From: an uncultured Flavobacteriales bacterium
GTDB taxonomy: Bacteria; Bacteroidota; Bacteroidia; Flavobacteriales; Crocinitomicaceae
Assembly: GCA_946480085.1 (NCBI GenBank)
Contig: CAMLHZ010000001.1
Span: 372,001-436,000, forward strand
Direction: 5' to 3'
Length of the DNA: 64,000 nucleotides
In this document: in pieces, positions 9,002 to 17,041 of the stretch
Layout of the letters: every line of letters begins with the position of its first letter
Numbering within the stretch: position 1 is the stretch's first letter
The notes under the pieces: model-generated
Databases searched by the model: none
Told to the model about the DNA's origin: nothing
What the model saw: only the letters and a program-made list of their open reading frames with translations
Translations under genes and position numbers: made by a program

Positions 9002-10373
9002 TTGGTCCATTGTTTTTACGCGGTGGTCTTCGTTTATTGAAGCGTTTTTTCTTTTGTCCACCTTCACCAGTTTGCGCAGCTCCCTCTACATTTCCATCAT
9101 TGGTTTTAGGTTTTGGTTGCTGCTGTGGTTTATTCTGCTGAGGTTTTTGTTGCTGTTGTTGCTTCGGTTGTTGCTGTTGTTTCGGTTTTTGTTCCTGAAC
9201 TTGTGCAGTACCTGTTGAAGCATCAGCGTTCACTTTACCTTGTGGACGTTTTTTCTTCTTCTTGTTTTTAGAAGTGAATTTATTGTCGAAACGATTCAAT
9301 GAATCCTGACCAACTACGTTATCGTAATCAGGCTCTTTTTTCAATACTTCCTGTTCGTATTCACGTAAATCTGCAGGTTTTTTACCGTTTTGATTCATCT
9401 TCGCTACCTCACGAACACGTTCAGGAGTAAGCGGAATCAATGCCGGAGCAAACATTCCTTCTTCATGAAGAATGTACCACATTTGACGCTTGAAAACGTC
9501 AGTCTTAATGTGAGTTGCAAAACCTTTTTCGGTTTGAAGCTTGGTATCGTTTGTAGGGAAACTTTTGATGGCCTCCAAGTACATATCCAATTCGTAGTTC
9601 AAGCAACATTTCAACTTACCACATTGTCCGGCTAATTTTTGCGGATTAAGCGATAATTGCTGGTAACGAGCTGCTGCTGTTGAAACCGATCGGAAGTCTG
9701 TCAACCATGTTGAACAACACAATTCACGACCACAAGACCCAATTCCGCCTAAACGTTGAGCTTCTTGTCTGCTACCAATTTGGCGCATTTCAATACGAAT
9801 CTTGAACTTATCCGCCATGTCTTTGATCAACTGACGGAAATCCACACGACCTTCGGCTGTGTAGTAGAATGTAGCTTTCGTTAAATCACCCTGATATTCT
9901 ACGTCTGAAATTTTCATTTCCAAGCCTAGATTTACAGCAAGTGTTCTCGCCTGAAACATTACTTCACGCTCAAGTGAACGTGCTTCCGACCATTTATCAA
10001 TATCTTCCTGAGTGGCAATGCGAATAATCTTGCGCACTTCCATAGGTTTAAGGCTTGGTGCCTTTTTCTTAACCTGAATTCTAGCGAGTTCTCCAACAAC
10101 AGAAACGATTCCTACATCGTAACCCGGACTTGCTTCAACCACAATTGCGTCGCCAACTTGCAGCGATAGGTTTTTAGCGTTGCGATAAAAAGCCTTACGG
10201 CTGTTTTTAAAGCGTATTTCCAGTATATCATATGGTGTTTGTCCGCCTGGCATCTGCATATTTGCCAACCAATCGAATACACCTAGTTTGTTGCACCCAC
10301 CAGAACTACAGGTTCCATTGTTTTTACAGCCACGGGGCGTACCGCCTCCGCTACTACATGAGGAACATGCCAT
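8982..10373 (-). CDS. PSP1-domain protein, RicT/YaaT-like
   Basis: 463 residues. The start is cysteine- and glycine-rich (MACSSCSSGGGTPRGCKNNG), the PSP1 core spans about residues 60-270, and two cysteine pairs lie in GSCGRELCCSTW and QCGKLKCCLNYE. In Bacillus, RicT with partners RicA and RicF binds iron-sulfur clusters and affects RNA processing; no partner genes are visible here. The last 100 residues are low-complexity Lys/Gln/Pro (KPKQQQQPKQQQQQ), a tail typical of Bacteroidota versions. It lies 40 bases after holB and overlaps gldH. Confidence 0.85.
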   Translation of the reverse strand: MACSSCSSGGGTPRGCKNNGTCSSGGCNKLGVFDWLANMQMPGGQTPYDILEIRFKNSRKAFYRNAKNLSLQVGDAIVVEASPGYDVGIVSVVGELARIQVKKKAPSLKPMEVRKIIRIATQEDIDKWSEARSLEREVMFQARTLAVNLGLEMKISDVEYQGDLTKATFYYTAEGRVDFRQLIKDMADKFKIRIEMRQIGSRQEAQRLGGIGSCGRELCCSTWLTDFRSVSTAAARYQQLSLNPQKLAGQCGKLKCCLNYELDMYLEAIKSFPTNDTKLQTEKGFATHIKTDVFKRQMWYILHEEGMFAPALIPLTPERVREVAKMNQNGKKPADLREYEQEVLKKEPDYDNVVGQDSLNRFDNKFTSKNKKKKKRPQGKVNADASTGTAQVQEQKPKQQQQPKQQQQQKPQQNKPQQQPKPKTNDGNVEGAAQTGEGGQKKKRFNKRRPPRKNNGPNEQQGA

Positions 10374-10413
10374 AGTTTTGTATAATTTGAATGTAAAAAT
10401 AAGAAATAATGTC

Positions 10414-11529
10414 CTATGCTTTGTGAATGAAACGCATCACTTGGAAACACAGGTTTGTGAATAACAATTGTCCGTGCGCATTTCTATTGAGATGATAGTG
10501 TGCGTCGGTGAACAATTGCATGAAATCCAGGCAGTTATTATTGGTAATAAAACGCGAGAAATTAGCTAAAAACTGGGCTTCTTCTGGTGAAACGCGAACA
10601 AGCATTTCTTCCGTGTAATTCTTCAATAAACTTTGGCGGACCATGTGTAAACTGTAATCCACGAAAATCTTTTGTTCTTCACGCGATTTCATTCCAATGA
10701 GACCTACCCAATCCAACATCGAATTCACTTCTTTTTTGAAACAAACACGCATTAATTGAATGAAAAGTTCTCGGTTTTCTGCTGTGTCGCCCGATTCTTC
10801 CAAATTTTGTCGCGCGACCTGCAAGCTTCCTTCTGCACGAGCTGCCAAAGAAATCGAAACTTCTCTTCCAGCTCCTCTTTGCTCCAGATAATGCGTCAGA
10901 ACATCAATGGAATAAGATGGAATGCGCACAACCTGTGTTCTGGAAAGAATGGTCGGCAAAAGCTGAACGGTACTTTCAGCAAGCAGAATGAAAATGGTTT
11001 TTGGCTGCGGTTCTTCCAACAATTTCAGCAATTTATTGGCGCAGGTTTCATTCATCGCTTCTGCCTGATACATAACAATGATCTTATATCCACCTTCAAA
11101 GGAACGTAGCGCCATTTTTTTGATGATGCTCGCACTTTCGTCAGTTCCAATAATCGGTTTGGTTCCTTTTTCGTCCATGTATTTCCACCATTCATGCGGA
11201 CTAAACAATGGATTCTCCTTAACAATTTTCCGCCATTCATTCAGAAACCCATCCGAATTCTTGGATTTCGATTGCACAGTTGGAAACGAAAAATGTAGAT
11301 CGGGATGCTGAAGTGAACTCACTTTTCGACAAGAATCGCAAGTGCCGCAGCTATCTGTTTCAGTTCTGTTTTGACAATAAAGGTATTGGGCAAAAGCCAG
11401 GGCAAGAGGCAAGGAACTGTAACCGAATTTTCCTAGAAACAATTGGGCATGACTCATTTTCCCGGATTGAATCTCCTGAATAATGTGATTTTTTACTTCG
11501 TCTTGACCAACAATTTCTGAAAAAAGCAT
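10414..11529 (-). CDS. holB: DNA polymerase III delta' subunit
   Basis: 371 residues, an AAA+ clamp-loader subunit. The start MLFSEIVGQDEVKNHI is typical. The Walker A position is degenerate (LGKFGYSSLP instead of GxxGxGKT), as expected for delta', which does not hydrolyse ATP. A zinc-binding cysteine group follows (CQNRTETDSCGTCDSC), and the sensor region reads NKLLKLLEEPQPKTIFIL. It is the first gene of the eight-gene minus-strand run; a TAnnTTTA sequence precedes the start closely. Confidence 0.93.
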   Translation of the reverse strand: MLFSEIVGQDEVKNHIIQEIQSGKMSHAQLFLGKFGYSSLPLALAFAQYLYCQNRTETDSCGTCDSCRKVSSLQHPDLHFSFPTVQSKSKNSDGFLNEWRKIVKENPLFSPHEWWKYMDEKGTKPIIGTDESASIIKKMALRSFEGGYKIIVMYQAEAMNETCANKLLKLLEEPQPKTIFILLAESTVQLLPTILSRTQVVRIPSYSIDVLTHYLEQRGAGREVSISLAARAEGSLQVARQNLEESGDTAENRELFIQLMRVCFKKEVNSMLDWVGLIGMKSREEQKIFVDYSLHMVRQSLLKNYTEEMLVRVSPEEAQFLANFSRFITNNNCLDFMQLFTDAHYHLNRNAHGQLLFTNLCFQVMRFIHKA

Positions 11530-11569
11530 GCGTAAAATTAGACATTAAGATATTCGGATACACCTTTTT

Positions 11570-11717
11570 AATTCTAAATTCCAAAATTGTAAATGTTAAA
11601 GCCCTAGATGTGTTAAAGTTACTCGTTGATAAGATTGGAAGGTAAGGGCGGGAACAGCCCAATTACTATTCTAAAACGTCCTGCTTTTTGAAATTTACAA
11701 TTTTGGAATTTAGAATT
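11570..11717. repeat. 148-bp inverted-repeat element, copy 1
   Basis: Two perfectly complementary 24-base arms at 11570-11593 (starting AATTCTAAATTCCAAAATTG) and 11694-11717 enclose about 100 bases. The same right arm, with one change, occurs at 55612-55635. The interior of both copies contains a GATA(A/G)GAT word followed by AAGGTAAG. No coding capacity is seen, so this looks like a miniature dispersed element. It separates the divergently transcribed holB and the secreted coiled-coil gene. Confidence 0.75.
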
Positions 11718-11775
11718 CATTAAATATTCCGGCTTTTCTGAATAATTTGTACCTTGGAAACTAAATTATAGAACC

Positions 11776-12447
11776 ATGAATAATATCTACTCTCTAATGG
11801 GATCGATTGCTGCTTCTGCAATTGTTTCTTTCTCCTTTGCCCAAGAAGTAAAAATTGACGAAAAATCGGTTTCATTCAATAACGGAAGTCACAATGCCAT
11901 CGTAGTTACAATTCCTTACGCATCAAAAGATGTTGTAGAAAAGGAATTGAAAAGTGAAATGAAAGATTGGGGTGGAAAATTTGAATCCACAAAAGGCGAG
12001 TACATTGCGATGCAAACAACCATGAAATCGATGGGAGAGAAGCATTTTGACGGTTATGCAAAGATTATTGAAAGTGGTGATGTTATTCAGGTTGCTTTTG
12101 CAGTTGATTTGGGTGGAGCTTATTTATCCAGCAGTGAGCATGGTGCGCAGTATAAAGTGATCAAGGAAAAAGCGCAAAAGTTTGGTTTCAAAGCTGCAAA
12201 TGAAGGCGTTGCAATGGAATTGGCCGCTGAAGCGAAGATCTTGAAAGAAATGGAAAAAGATAAAAGCGATCTGGAAAAAGCTATTGAGAGTTCTAAAAAA
12301 GACATCGAAGATTACAAACAGAAAATTGCTGATGCAGAACAAAAGATCAAGGATAATGAAGCTGCATTGGGAACAAAAACGTCAGACATTGGCAAGCAAA
12401 CAACCAAAGTTGGTGATGTAGAGAAAAAGAAGAAAGCCATTAAATGA
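11776..12447 (+). CDS. secreted protein of unknown function with C-terminal coiled coil
   Basis: 223 residues. Signal peptide of about 22 residues (SIAASAIVSFSFAQE), then a small alpha/beta domain (about 25-140) of no family I recognise, and a charged coiled coil from about 145 to 205 (EMEKDKSDLEKAIESSKKDI, ADAEQKIKDNEAAL) ending in a lysine run. It stands alone between two repeat sequences and is followed by a palindromic repeat and a terminator. Function unknown. Confidence 0.72.
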   Translation: MNNIYSLMGSIAASAIVSFSFAQEVKIDEKSVSFNNGSHNAIVVTIPYASKDVVEKELKSEMKDWGGKFESTKGEYIAMQTTMKSMGEKHFDGYAKIIESGDVIQVAFAVDLGGAYLSSSEHGAQYKVIKEKAQKFGFKAANEGVAMELAAEAKILKEMEKDKSDLEKAIESSKKDIEDYKQKIADAEQKIKDNEAALGTKTSDIGKQTTKVGDVEKKKKAIK

Positions 12448-12467
12448 ACAAGGAAAAAAAGAAGTAT

Positions 12468-12520
12468 GTAGAGACGCAATGCATCTCGACTCCGCTCGAT
12501 GACCAATCGCGTCTGTGCAC
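12468..12520. repeat. interrupted GATGCATC-type palindrome
   Basis: GTAGAGACGCAATGCATC (12468-12485) and ATCGCGTCTGTGCAC (12506-12520) are the two halves of the palindrome seen intact at 15151 and 47740. Between them lie about 20 bases (TCGACTCCGCTCGATGACCA) whose reverse complement recurs in the terminator loop at 47795-47815. Confidence 0.65.
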
Positions 12521-12562
12521 ATAATTGTTCACCCAAATGTCATATTAACGAATAATAAAGCG

Positions 12563-12593
12563 AAAGGAGCACATAATCATGTGCTCCTTTTTT
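12563..12593 (+). terminator. Rho-independent terminator
   Basis: A perfect 12-base stem, AAAGGAGCACAT (12563-12574) with its complement at 12579-12590, a four-base loop AATC, then a T run. It ends the secreted coiled-coil gene; the A run on the other side could let it act in both directions. Confidence 0.85.
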
Positions 12594-12621
12594 GTTAAAA
12601 CGCAGGAAGTAATTTTCAGTT

Positions 12622-13320
12622 ATGAAAATTATTCTGCAAGCCTTTCTTTTATCTAGTCTGCTGATCAGCTGCAATCAGCCGGATCCACCGTTGAAAAAGC
12701 AAAACCATCTGGATTTTACCGTGAGCAGTATCCCAAGAGAGCCTGCAAAAAGGGAAGAAGTTAAAAACCACGAAATGGTCAAAAACGAAACGAGGTTTTA
12801 CACGAACTTATCTTCTCAATTTAATTTTCGACTTACAGTATTTAACAATGAATCCAATTATGATCCCGCCGGATCGGTTCTCAAGGTGTACTCGAAAACA
12901 GGAGATTTCATTCAAAAAATAGAGTTGAGTAACCAATTGATGGGTCCGATGGATTTACGTGAAGTTTCTTCGTTTGAAACGAAGGTAAAACACCCTTCTA
13001 TTCAAGGCGGCGACAACATGTATGGAACACTGATCATTGAAGATTTCAATTTTGATGGTTTATACGATATTGCCTTAATGGAAGGTTGTTACAACAATGG
13101 AAATTCGAGGTACTGCTATTACCTGCAGTCGGAAGATTCGCTTTTTGTTAAGAATAACTTTCTTAGTAACAAGTTGGAAACCTATCCGGCGAAACGCGAT
13201 GCGCTGAAAAATCAATTGACGAGCTCATTGATAAGTTACAATTCATGCAGGAAAACAACCGTACAATACAACGATAGTTTGAAAACATGGAAGAAAATCA
13301 AAGAAGTAATTTATGAGTAG
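12622..13320 (+). CDS. lipoprotein of unknown function, FG-GAP/EF-hand-like motif (paralogue 1)
   Basis: 232 residues. The lipoprotein signal reads LLSSLLISCNQ with the cysteine at residue 17. The centre has a calcium-loop-like stretch IIEDFNFDGLYDIALMEG (about residues 135-152), reminiscent of FG-GAP/VCBS units and of XAC2610-related proteins. A matching stretch (VVGDFNFDSLVDIAVVKG) and a matching SxNFNFR segment occur in the next gene, so the two are tandem paralogues. They overlap by 8 bases. Binding partner and function are unknown. Confidence 0.7.
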   Translation: MKIILQAFLLSSLLISCNQPDPPLKKQNHLDFTVSSIPREPAKREEVKNHEMVKNETRFYTNLSSQFNFRLTVFNNESNYDPAGSVLKVYSKTGDFIQKIELSNQLMGPMDLREVSSFETKVKHPSIQGGDNMYGTLIIEDFNFDGLYDIALMEGCYNNGNSRYCYYLQSEDSLFVKNNFLSNKLETYPAKRDALKNQLTSSLISYNSCRKTTVQYNDSLKTWKKIKEVIYE

Positions 13321-14122
13321 CAGAATAACTTTTTTGATGGTTTTGCTGTTCTGTAGCTGCAATGAACCTGCAAAACCAGTTCCGGGAAAAAAGATAAAAC
13401 AGAACAAAGTTTTCAGTGTTCTAGTGGAAATGCCGGTTGAAGAGTCAAACCACTTTGTTCAGAATCAACTGAGAATATTAAAAACATGGTATTATACCGA
13501 CTCCTTTGGAAAAAGAGCTTCACCAGCCAGGGTTTCAGCAATGCAAGTCTACAGATCGGACAATACCTATGAAAACCTTTCGCACAATTTTAATTTTCGC
13601 GTTTTGCTTGATGAAAACAGCAATGAAACAATGTTCTTCGACTGCAGAATCACACTTGAGATCTTTTCAAAGAAGGATAGTTTGATTCAAACCATTCGAA
13701 CTACAGCTGTCTCCGGATCATATCCTTTTACTGATAAAGAAATTTCTCACGTTCGCTCCTATGAAACCCATTATAACGAGAAACGGAAACTTGCAGACGG
13801 ATATTATCACGGACAGCTGGTTGTTGGTGATTTTAATTTTGATTCACTTGTTGATATTGCCGTTGTTAAGGGTTTTCCTATGGGTAGTGGCAATCCAACA
13901 TATGAATTCTATTTCCAGACTCAAAATTTGCAATTCGTTCGAAACACGTATTTTTCTGATGTTGTACTTAAAATCCCTGAACAACTGAATCCAAAAAAGA
14001 AAACTTTTCTGGCTTGGGATCCACACGGTTGTTGTTGGGCGACATTTCGTTATTTCAAATTTGATGAAACCGGGAAATGTAAATTGATGTATATGAAGGA
14101 AACCGGACCTGAGCAGGAATGA
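13313..14122 (+). CDS. lipoprotein of unknown function, FG-GAP/EF-hand-like motif (paralogue 2)
   Basis: 269 residues, overlapping its paralogue by 8 bases. Signal MVLLFCSCNEPAK with the lipoprotein cysteine at residue 16. It shares with the preceding protein the NFNFRV segment, the SYETHYN/SFETKVK region and the DFNFDSLVDIAVVKG loop, then ends with its own DPHGCCWATFRYF motif. Pairwise identity appears low overall, so the duplication is old or selection is weak. No function can be assigned. Confidence 0.7.
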   Translation: MSSRITFLMVLLFCSCNEPAKPVPGKKIKQNKVFSVLVEMPVEESNHFVQNQLRILKTWYYTDSFGKRASPARVSAMQVYRSDNTYENLSHNFNFRVLLDENSNETMFFDCRITLEIFSKKDSLIQTIRTTAVSGSYPFTDKEISHVRSYETHYNEKRKLADGYYHGQLVVGDFNFDSLVDIAVVKGFPMGSGNPTYEFYFQTQNLQFVRNTYFSDVVLKIPEQLNPKKKTFLAWDPHGCCWATFRYFKFDETGKCKLMYMKETGPEQE

Positions 14123-14130
14123 AAAACAAC

Positions 14131-14167
14131 AGTCTTTTGTCTTTCGTCTAAAGTCTTTTGTCTTTCT
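14131..14167. repeat. AGTCTTTTGTC tandem word
   Basis: AGTCTTTTGTCTTTCGTC is followed at once by AAAGTCTTTTGTCTTTC. Closely related words occur at 41309-41459 and in reverse orientation at 55421-55465. It lies just before the -7 box of the GT9 gene. Confidence 0.5.
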
Positions 14168-14175
14168 TACATTTG
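14168..14175 (+). promoter_or_regulatory. -7 promoter element of the GT9 gene
   Basis: TACATTTG matches the Bacteroidota -7 consensus TAnnTTTG fully. Only four bases separate it from the ATG at 14180, so the transcript would begin at or next to the start codon. No good TTTG lies at the usual spacing. Confidence 0.5.
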
Positions 14176-14179
14176 CCAC

Positions 14180-15154
14180 ATGAAAATTCTCATTGTTCGT
14201 TTCAGTTCCATTGGTGATGTTGTTTTGACAACTCCCGTTGTGCGCTGTGTGAAACAACAATTGAATGCTGAGGTTCATTTCATTACGAAAAAGTCGTTTC
14301 TTCCAGTTTTGGAGAACAATCCTTACGTCGACAAGATCTTCACCATAGAGAAATCCATTGATGAGGTAATCTCGGAATTGAAAAAGGAAGGGTATGATTA
14401 TGTGATCGATCTTCACCATAACCTCCGAACAGCAAGTTTAAAGCGAAAATTGAGTGGTAAATCGTTCTCCTTTCCAAAGAAGAACATTGCCAAGTTTTTG
14501 TTGACTACTTTCAAGATCAATAGAATGCCTAAAGTGCACGTGGTCGATCGTTATTTTGAAGCTGTAAAATCGCTTGGTGTAAAGAATGATTTGTTACCAT
14601 GCGACATGTTCCTTCTGGAAGAAGATGAGGTTAATTTGCAGGATTACGGTTTGGAGAATAAGCAATATCTAGCTGTTGCCATGGGCGCTCAGTTTGCTAC
14701 AAAACAAATGCCTATCGATCTGATGAAAAATGTACTTCAGAAAGTAGAAATTCCAATTGTTTTGGTTGGTGGTCCAACAGATATTGAACGAAGTACAGCA
14801 CTTAAAAACAGTTTGGAGTCGCACAATGTGATTGATTTTTGCGGAAAACTGACTTTGAGACAATCTGCTTTCATGACCAAACACGCACGCGTTTTACTCA
14901 CGGGCGATACCGGCTTAATGCACATTGCGAGTTGTTTCGAAACACCAACGGTAAGCGTTTGGGGAAATACCGTTCCTGATTTTGGAATGTATACTTACGC
15001 TCCAACAAAACCTGAAAATTCCAGTATTCATGAAGTGAATGGTTTGAGTTGTCGACCTTGTTCAAAGATCGGTTATCAGGAATGTCCGAAGAAGCATTTT
15101 AAATGTATGTTGGATCAGGACCCAGAGAAAATTTTCAAAGATATCATGAGGTAA
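14180..15154 (+). CDS. glycosyltransferase family 9 (heptosyltransferase-like)
   Basis: 324 residues. The start MKILIVRFSSIGDVVLTTPV is the GT9 signature; the second half has the nucleotide-sugar site GDTGLMHIASCFETPTVSVW and the PCSKIGYQECP cysteine region usual for the family. GT9 enzymes add heptose or related sugars to lipopolysaccharide core. The stop codon TAA (15152-15154) lies inside a 28-base palindromic repeat, so the last residues may have been set by that repeat. Confidence 0.88.
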   Translation: MKILIVRFSSIGDVVLTTPVVRCVKQQLNAEVHFITKKSFLPVLENNPYVDKIFTIEKSIDEVISELKKEGYDYVIDLHHNLRTASLKRKLSGKSFSFPKKNIAKFLLTTFKINRMPKVHVVDRYFEAVKSLGVKNDLLPCDMFLLEEDEVNLQDYGLENKQYLAVAMGAQFATKQMPIDLMKNVLQKVEIPIVLVGGPTDIERSTALKNSLESHNVIDFCGKLTLRQSAFMTKHARVLLTGDTGLMHIASCFETPTVSVWGNTVPDFGMYTYAPTKPENSSIHEVNGLSCRPCSKIGYQECPKKHFKCMLDQDPEKIFKDIMR

Positions 15155-15178
15155 AGACGCGATGCATCGCGTCTTTAC
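15151..15178. repeat. perfect 28-bp palindrome, GATGCATC family
   Basis: Half-site GTAAAGACGCGATG is followed by its exact complement. It overlaps the stop codon of the GT9 gene and sits 11 bases from the end of the convergent thioesterase gene. A copy at 47740-47767 is identical at 25 of 28 positions. No T tract follows beyond TTTAC, so terminator action is uncertain. Confidence 0.8.
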
Positions 15179-15189
15179 TCCATTTATAT

Positions 15190-15699
15190 TTATCCAAACA
15201 ATTTCTTCAATTCCGTTGCATCTTGCGGATTCATTTTTCCGGCCAGGATTAACGCCAATTGTTTTCTTCTCAAAGCACCTTCAAAACGTTGAATTTCTTC
15301 GTCGCTTTCCGGAATCAATTCAGGAACCTGAATGGGTCCACCGTTTTGGTCCACGGCAACAAAAGTGTAAATTGCCTCATTCGATTTTTTGCGCAAACCT
15401 GTAACGTGGTCCTCCACAAAAACATCAACAAAAACTTCCATCGAAGAAGAAAATGCGCGTGAAACTTTTGCTTCTAATGTTACAATGGAAGCGTGATTTA
15501 TAGGAGAATTGAAACTTACGTTGTTTACACTTGCGGTTACAACTACTCGTTTACTGTGACGATGAGCAGAAACCGATGCAATTTCATCCATCCAGGCCAA
15601 TAGCTGACCTCCGAATAAATTGCCTAATGTATTGGTGTCGTTGGGTAACACGACTTTTGTGGTAATAGCAAGAGTCTCTGACGGCGTTTTGGACTTCAT
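15190..15699 (-). CDS. acyl-CoA thioesterase (hotdog fold)
   Basis: 169 residues from the ATG at 15699 (MKSKTPSETLAITTKVVLPN), the usual start of this family; an upstream ATG at 15744 adds 15 residues of no clear value. Hotdog motifs are NTLGNLFGGQLLAWMDEIAS (the catalytic-helix region), VTASVNNVSFNSPI and SSMEVFVDVFVED, then NEAIYTFVAVDQNGGP. It hydrolyses acyl-CoA thioesters and resembles the YciA/BACH group. It is convergent with the GT9 gene. Confidence 0.88.
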   Translation of the reverse strand: MKSKTPSETLAITTKVVLPNDTNTLGNLFGGQLLAWMDEIASVSAHRHSKRVVVTASVNNVSFNSPINHASIVTLEAKVSRAFSSSMEVFVDVFVEDHVTGLRKKSNEAIYTFVAVDQNGGPIQVPELIPESDEEIQRFEGALRRKQLALILAGKMNPQDATELKKLFG

Positions 15700-15910
15700 G
15701 TATTTTTCTTTCAAAATTACAATATTCCGCATCACTGCATTCATGTTTCAAGGAATGGTTTCTGCGAATCTCAGGCGTAAGTTGGAAACCTGTCAGATTG
15801 TCGGGAGCAGTGTAAAAACCTCATTTCTACAAATAATGTGGCACTTTCAACGTTTTTGATATGGCAAACTACTTTGTAATTAGCTATATTTACGCCAGAT
15901 TTTGAGACAT

Positions 15911-16894
15911 ATGAAAGACCTTATTGCGGCTTTTCCGGATAATATTATTGAAGCTTTAAAAATTGCTGAAAGTGCATCTATTCAACCAATGGCAGACAAT
16001 GTGACTTCCGTTGTAATTTGTGGAATGGGTGGATCTGGTATTGGTGGAAAGATCGTTTCTCAATGGATATCTGATTACGCTCAAATTCCGGTTTTATTTG
16101 CTCAGGATTACACTTTACCAGCATTTGTTGGAAAAAACACGCTTGTAATTGGTTCTTCTTATTCAGGAAATACGGAAGAAACATTGATCTCTCTTCTGGA
16201 AGCGAAAGAACGCGGTTCACGTATCATTGGAATTTGCTCAGGTGGTGAATTACTCTCGTTCTGCGAAAAAAATGCATTCGATTGCGTTGTTGTTCCGGGC
16301 GGAAATCCACCACGAACGGCATTGGCTTTTTCAATGGTTCAGCTGACTTCAATTTTTGTTAAACTTGGAATGGCACCTGAAAGTCTGCTTTCGGAAATCA
16401 AGCTTGGACATCAACTGATTGTTGATTCTTCTGCGGAAATTAAAGCTGAAGCAAAACAAATTGCGGAGAAGTTGTTTGGTAAAGTGGTTGGTGTTTATGC
16501 TGGTGCTGATTATGAAGGATTGGCGGTAAGAGCTAAACAGCAGTTTAACGAGAACTCAAAAGAATTGTGTTGGCAGCACGTTATTCCTGAAATGAATCAC
16601 AACGAATTGGTTGGTTGGGGAGATGGAAATGAAAAATTTGCTGCACTCTTCATTCATACAAACGATTTGAACAAACGCAACGAACGCAGATTTAATATTT
16701 CTGTTGACATCGTTCGTTCTAAAACACCTCATGTGGTTTTGGTTGAGGCGAAAGGAGAAACTCAAGTTCAGAAAACAATCTATTTAATTCACTTAATTGA
16801 TTGGGCTTCGTTGTACTGGAGTGATCTAAAAGAAGGTGATCCAATTGAAATTCGTGTAATTGATTACCTGAAAGACGAATTGTCGAAGTTGTAA
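15911..16894 (+). CDS. bifunctional phosphoglucose/phosphomannose isomerase
   Basis: 327 residues from the ATG at 15911; the frame opens at a TTG three codons earlier, which is less likely. Two SIS subdomains are seen: CGMGGSGIGGKIVSQW and SSYSGNTEETLISLLEAKE in the first half, then VYAGADYEGLAVRAKQQFNE and the family signature PEMNHNELVGW in the second. It interconverts glucose- or mannose-6-phosphate with fructose-6-phosphate. A TATATTTA sequence (15885-15892) is a likely -7 element. Confidence 0.88.
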   Translation: MKDLIAAFPDNIIEALKIAESASIQPMADNVTSVVICGMGGSGIGGKIVSQWISDYAQIPVLFAQDYTLPAFVGKNTLVIGSSYSGNTEETLISLLEAKERGSRIIGICSGGELLSFCEKNAFDCVVVPGGNPPRTALAFSMVQLTSIFVKLGMAPESLLSEIKLGHQLIVDSSAEIKAEAKQIAEKLFGKVVGVYAGADYEGLAVRAKQQFNENSKELCWQHVIPEMNHNELVGWGDGNEKFAALFIHTNDLNKRNERRFNISVDIVRSKTPHVVLVEAKGETQVQKTIYLIHLIDWASLYWSDLKEGDPIEIRVIDYLKDELSKL

Positions 16895-16928
16895 TCTTTA
16901 ATATTCCGCGACCTTAAGTTTTTTCGGG

Positions 16929-16954
16929 GTAAAATCATGAATTCATGATTTTAC
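16929..16954. repeat. perfect 26-bp palindrome
   Basis: Half-site GTAAAATCATGAA is followed by its exact complement, centred on GAATTC. It lies 35 bases after the isomerase stop. It has no T tract on the plus side and no second copy was noticed in the window. Confidence 0.6.
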
Positions 16955-16987
16955 GAATATGCGCATTTTTCAACGCCAATTCCACAA

Positions 16988-17020
16988 AAAACGGACATCT
17001 TGAGCAGATATCCGTTTCCC
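16988..17020 (-). terminator. Rho-independent terminator of the 17042-17845 lipoprotein gene
   Basis: On the minus strand AAACGGATATCT pairs with AGATGTCCGTTT (one mismatch) across a short loop, and a T run follows. It sits just past the stop of the lipoprotein gene. Confidence 0.7.
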
Positions 17021-17041
17021 GTCTTATTTTTCGTATACTTT

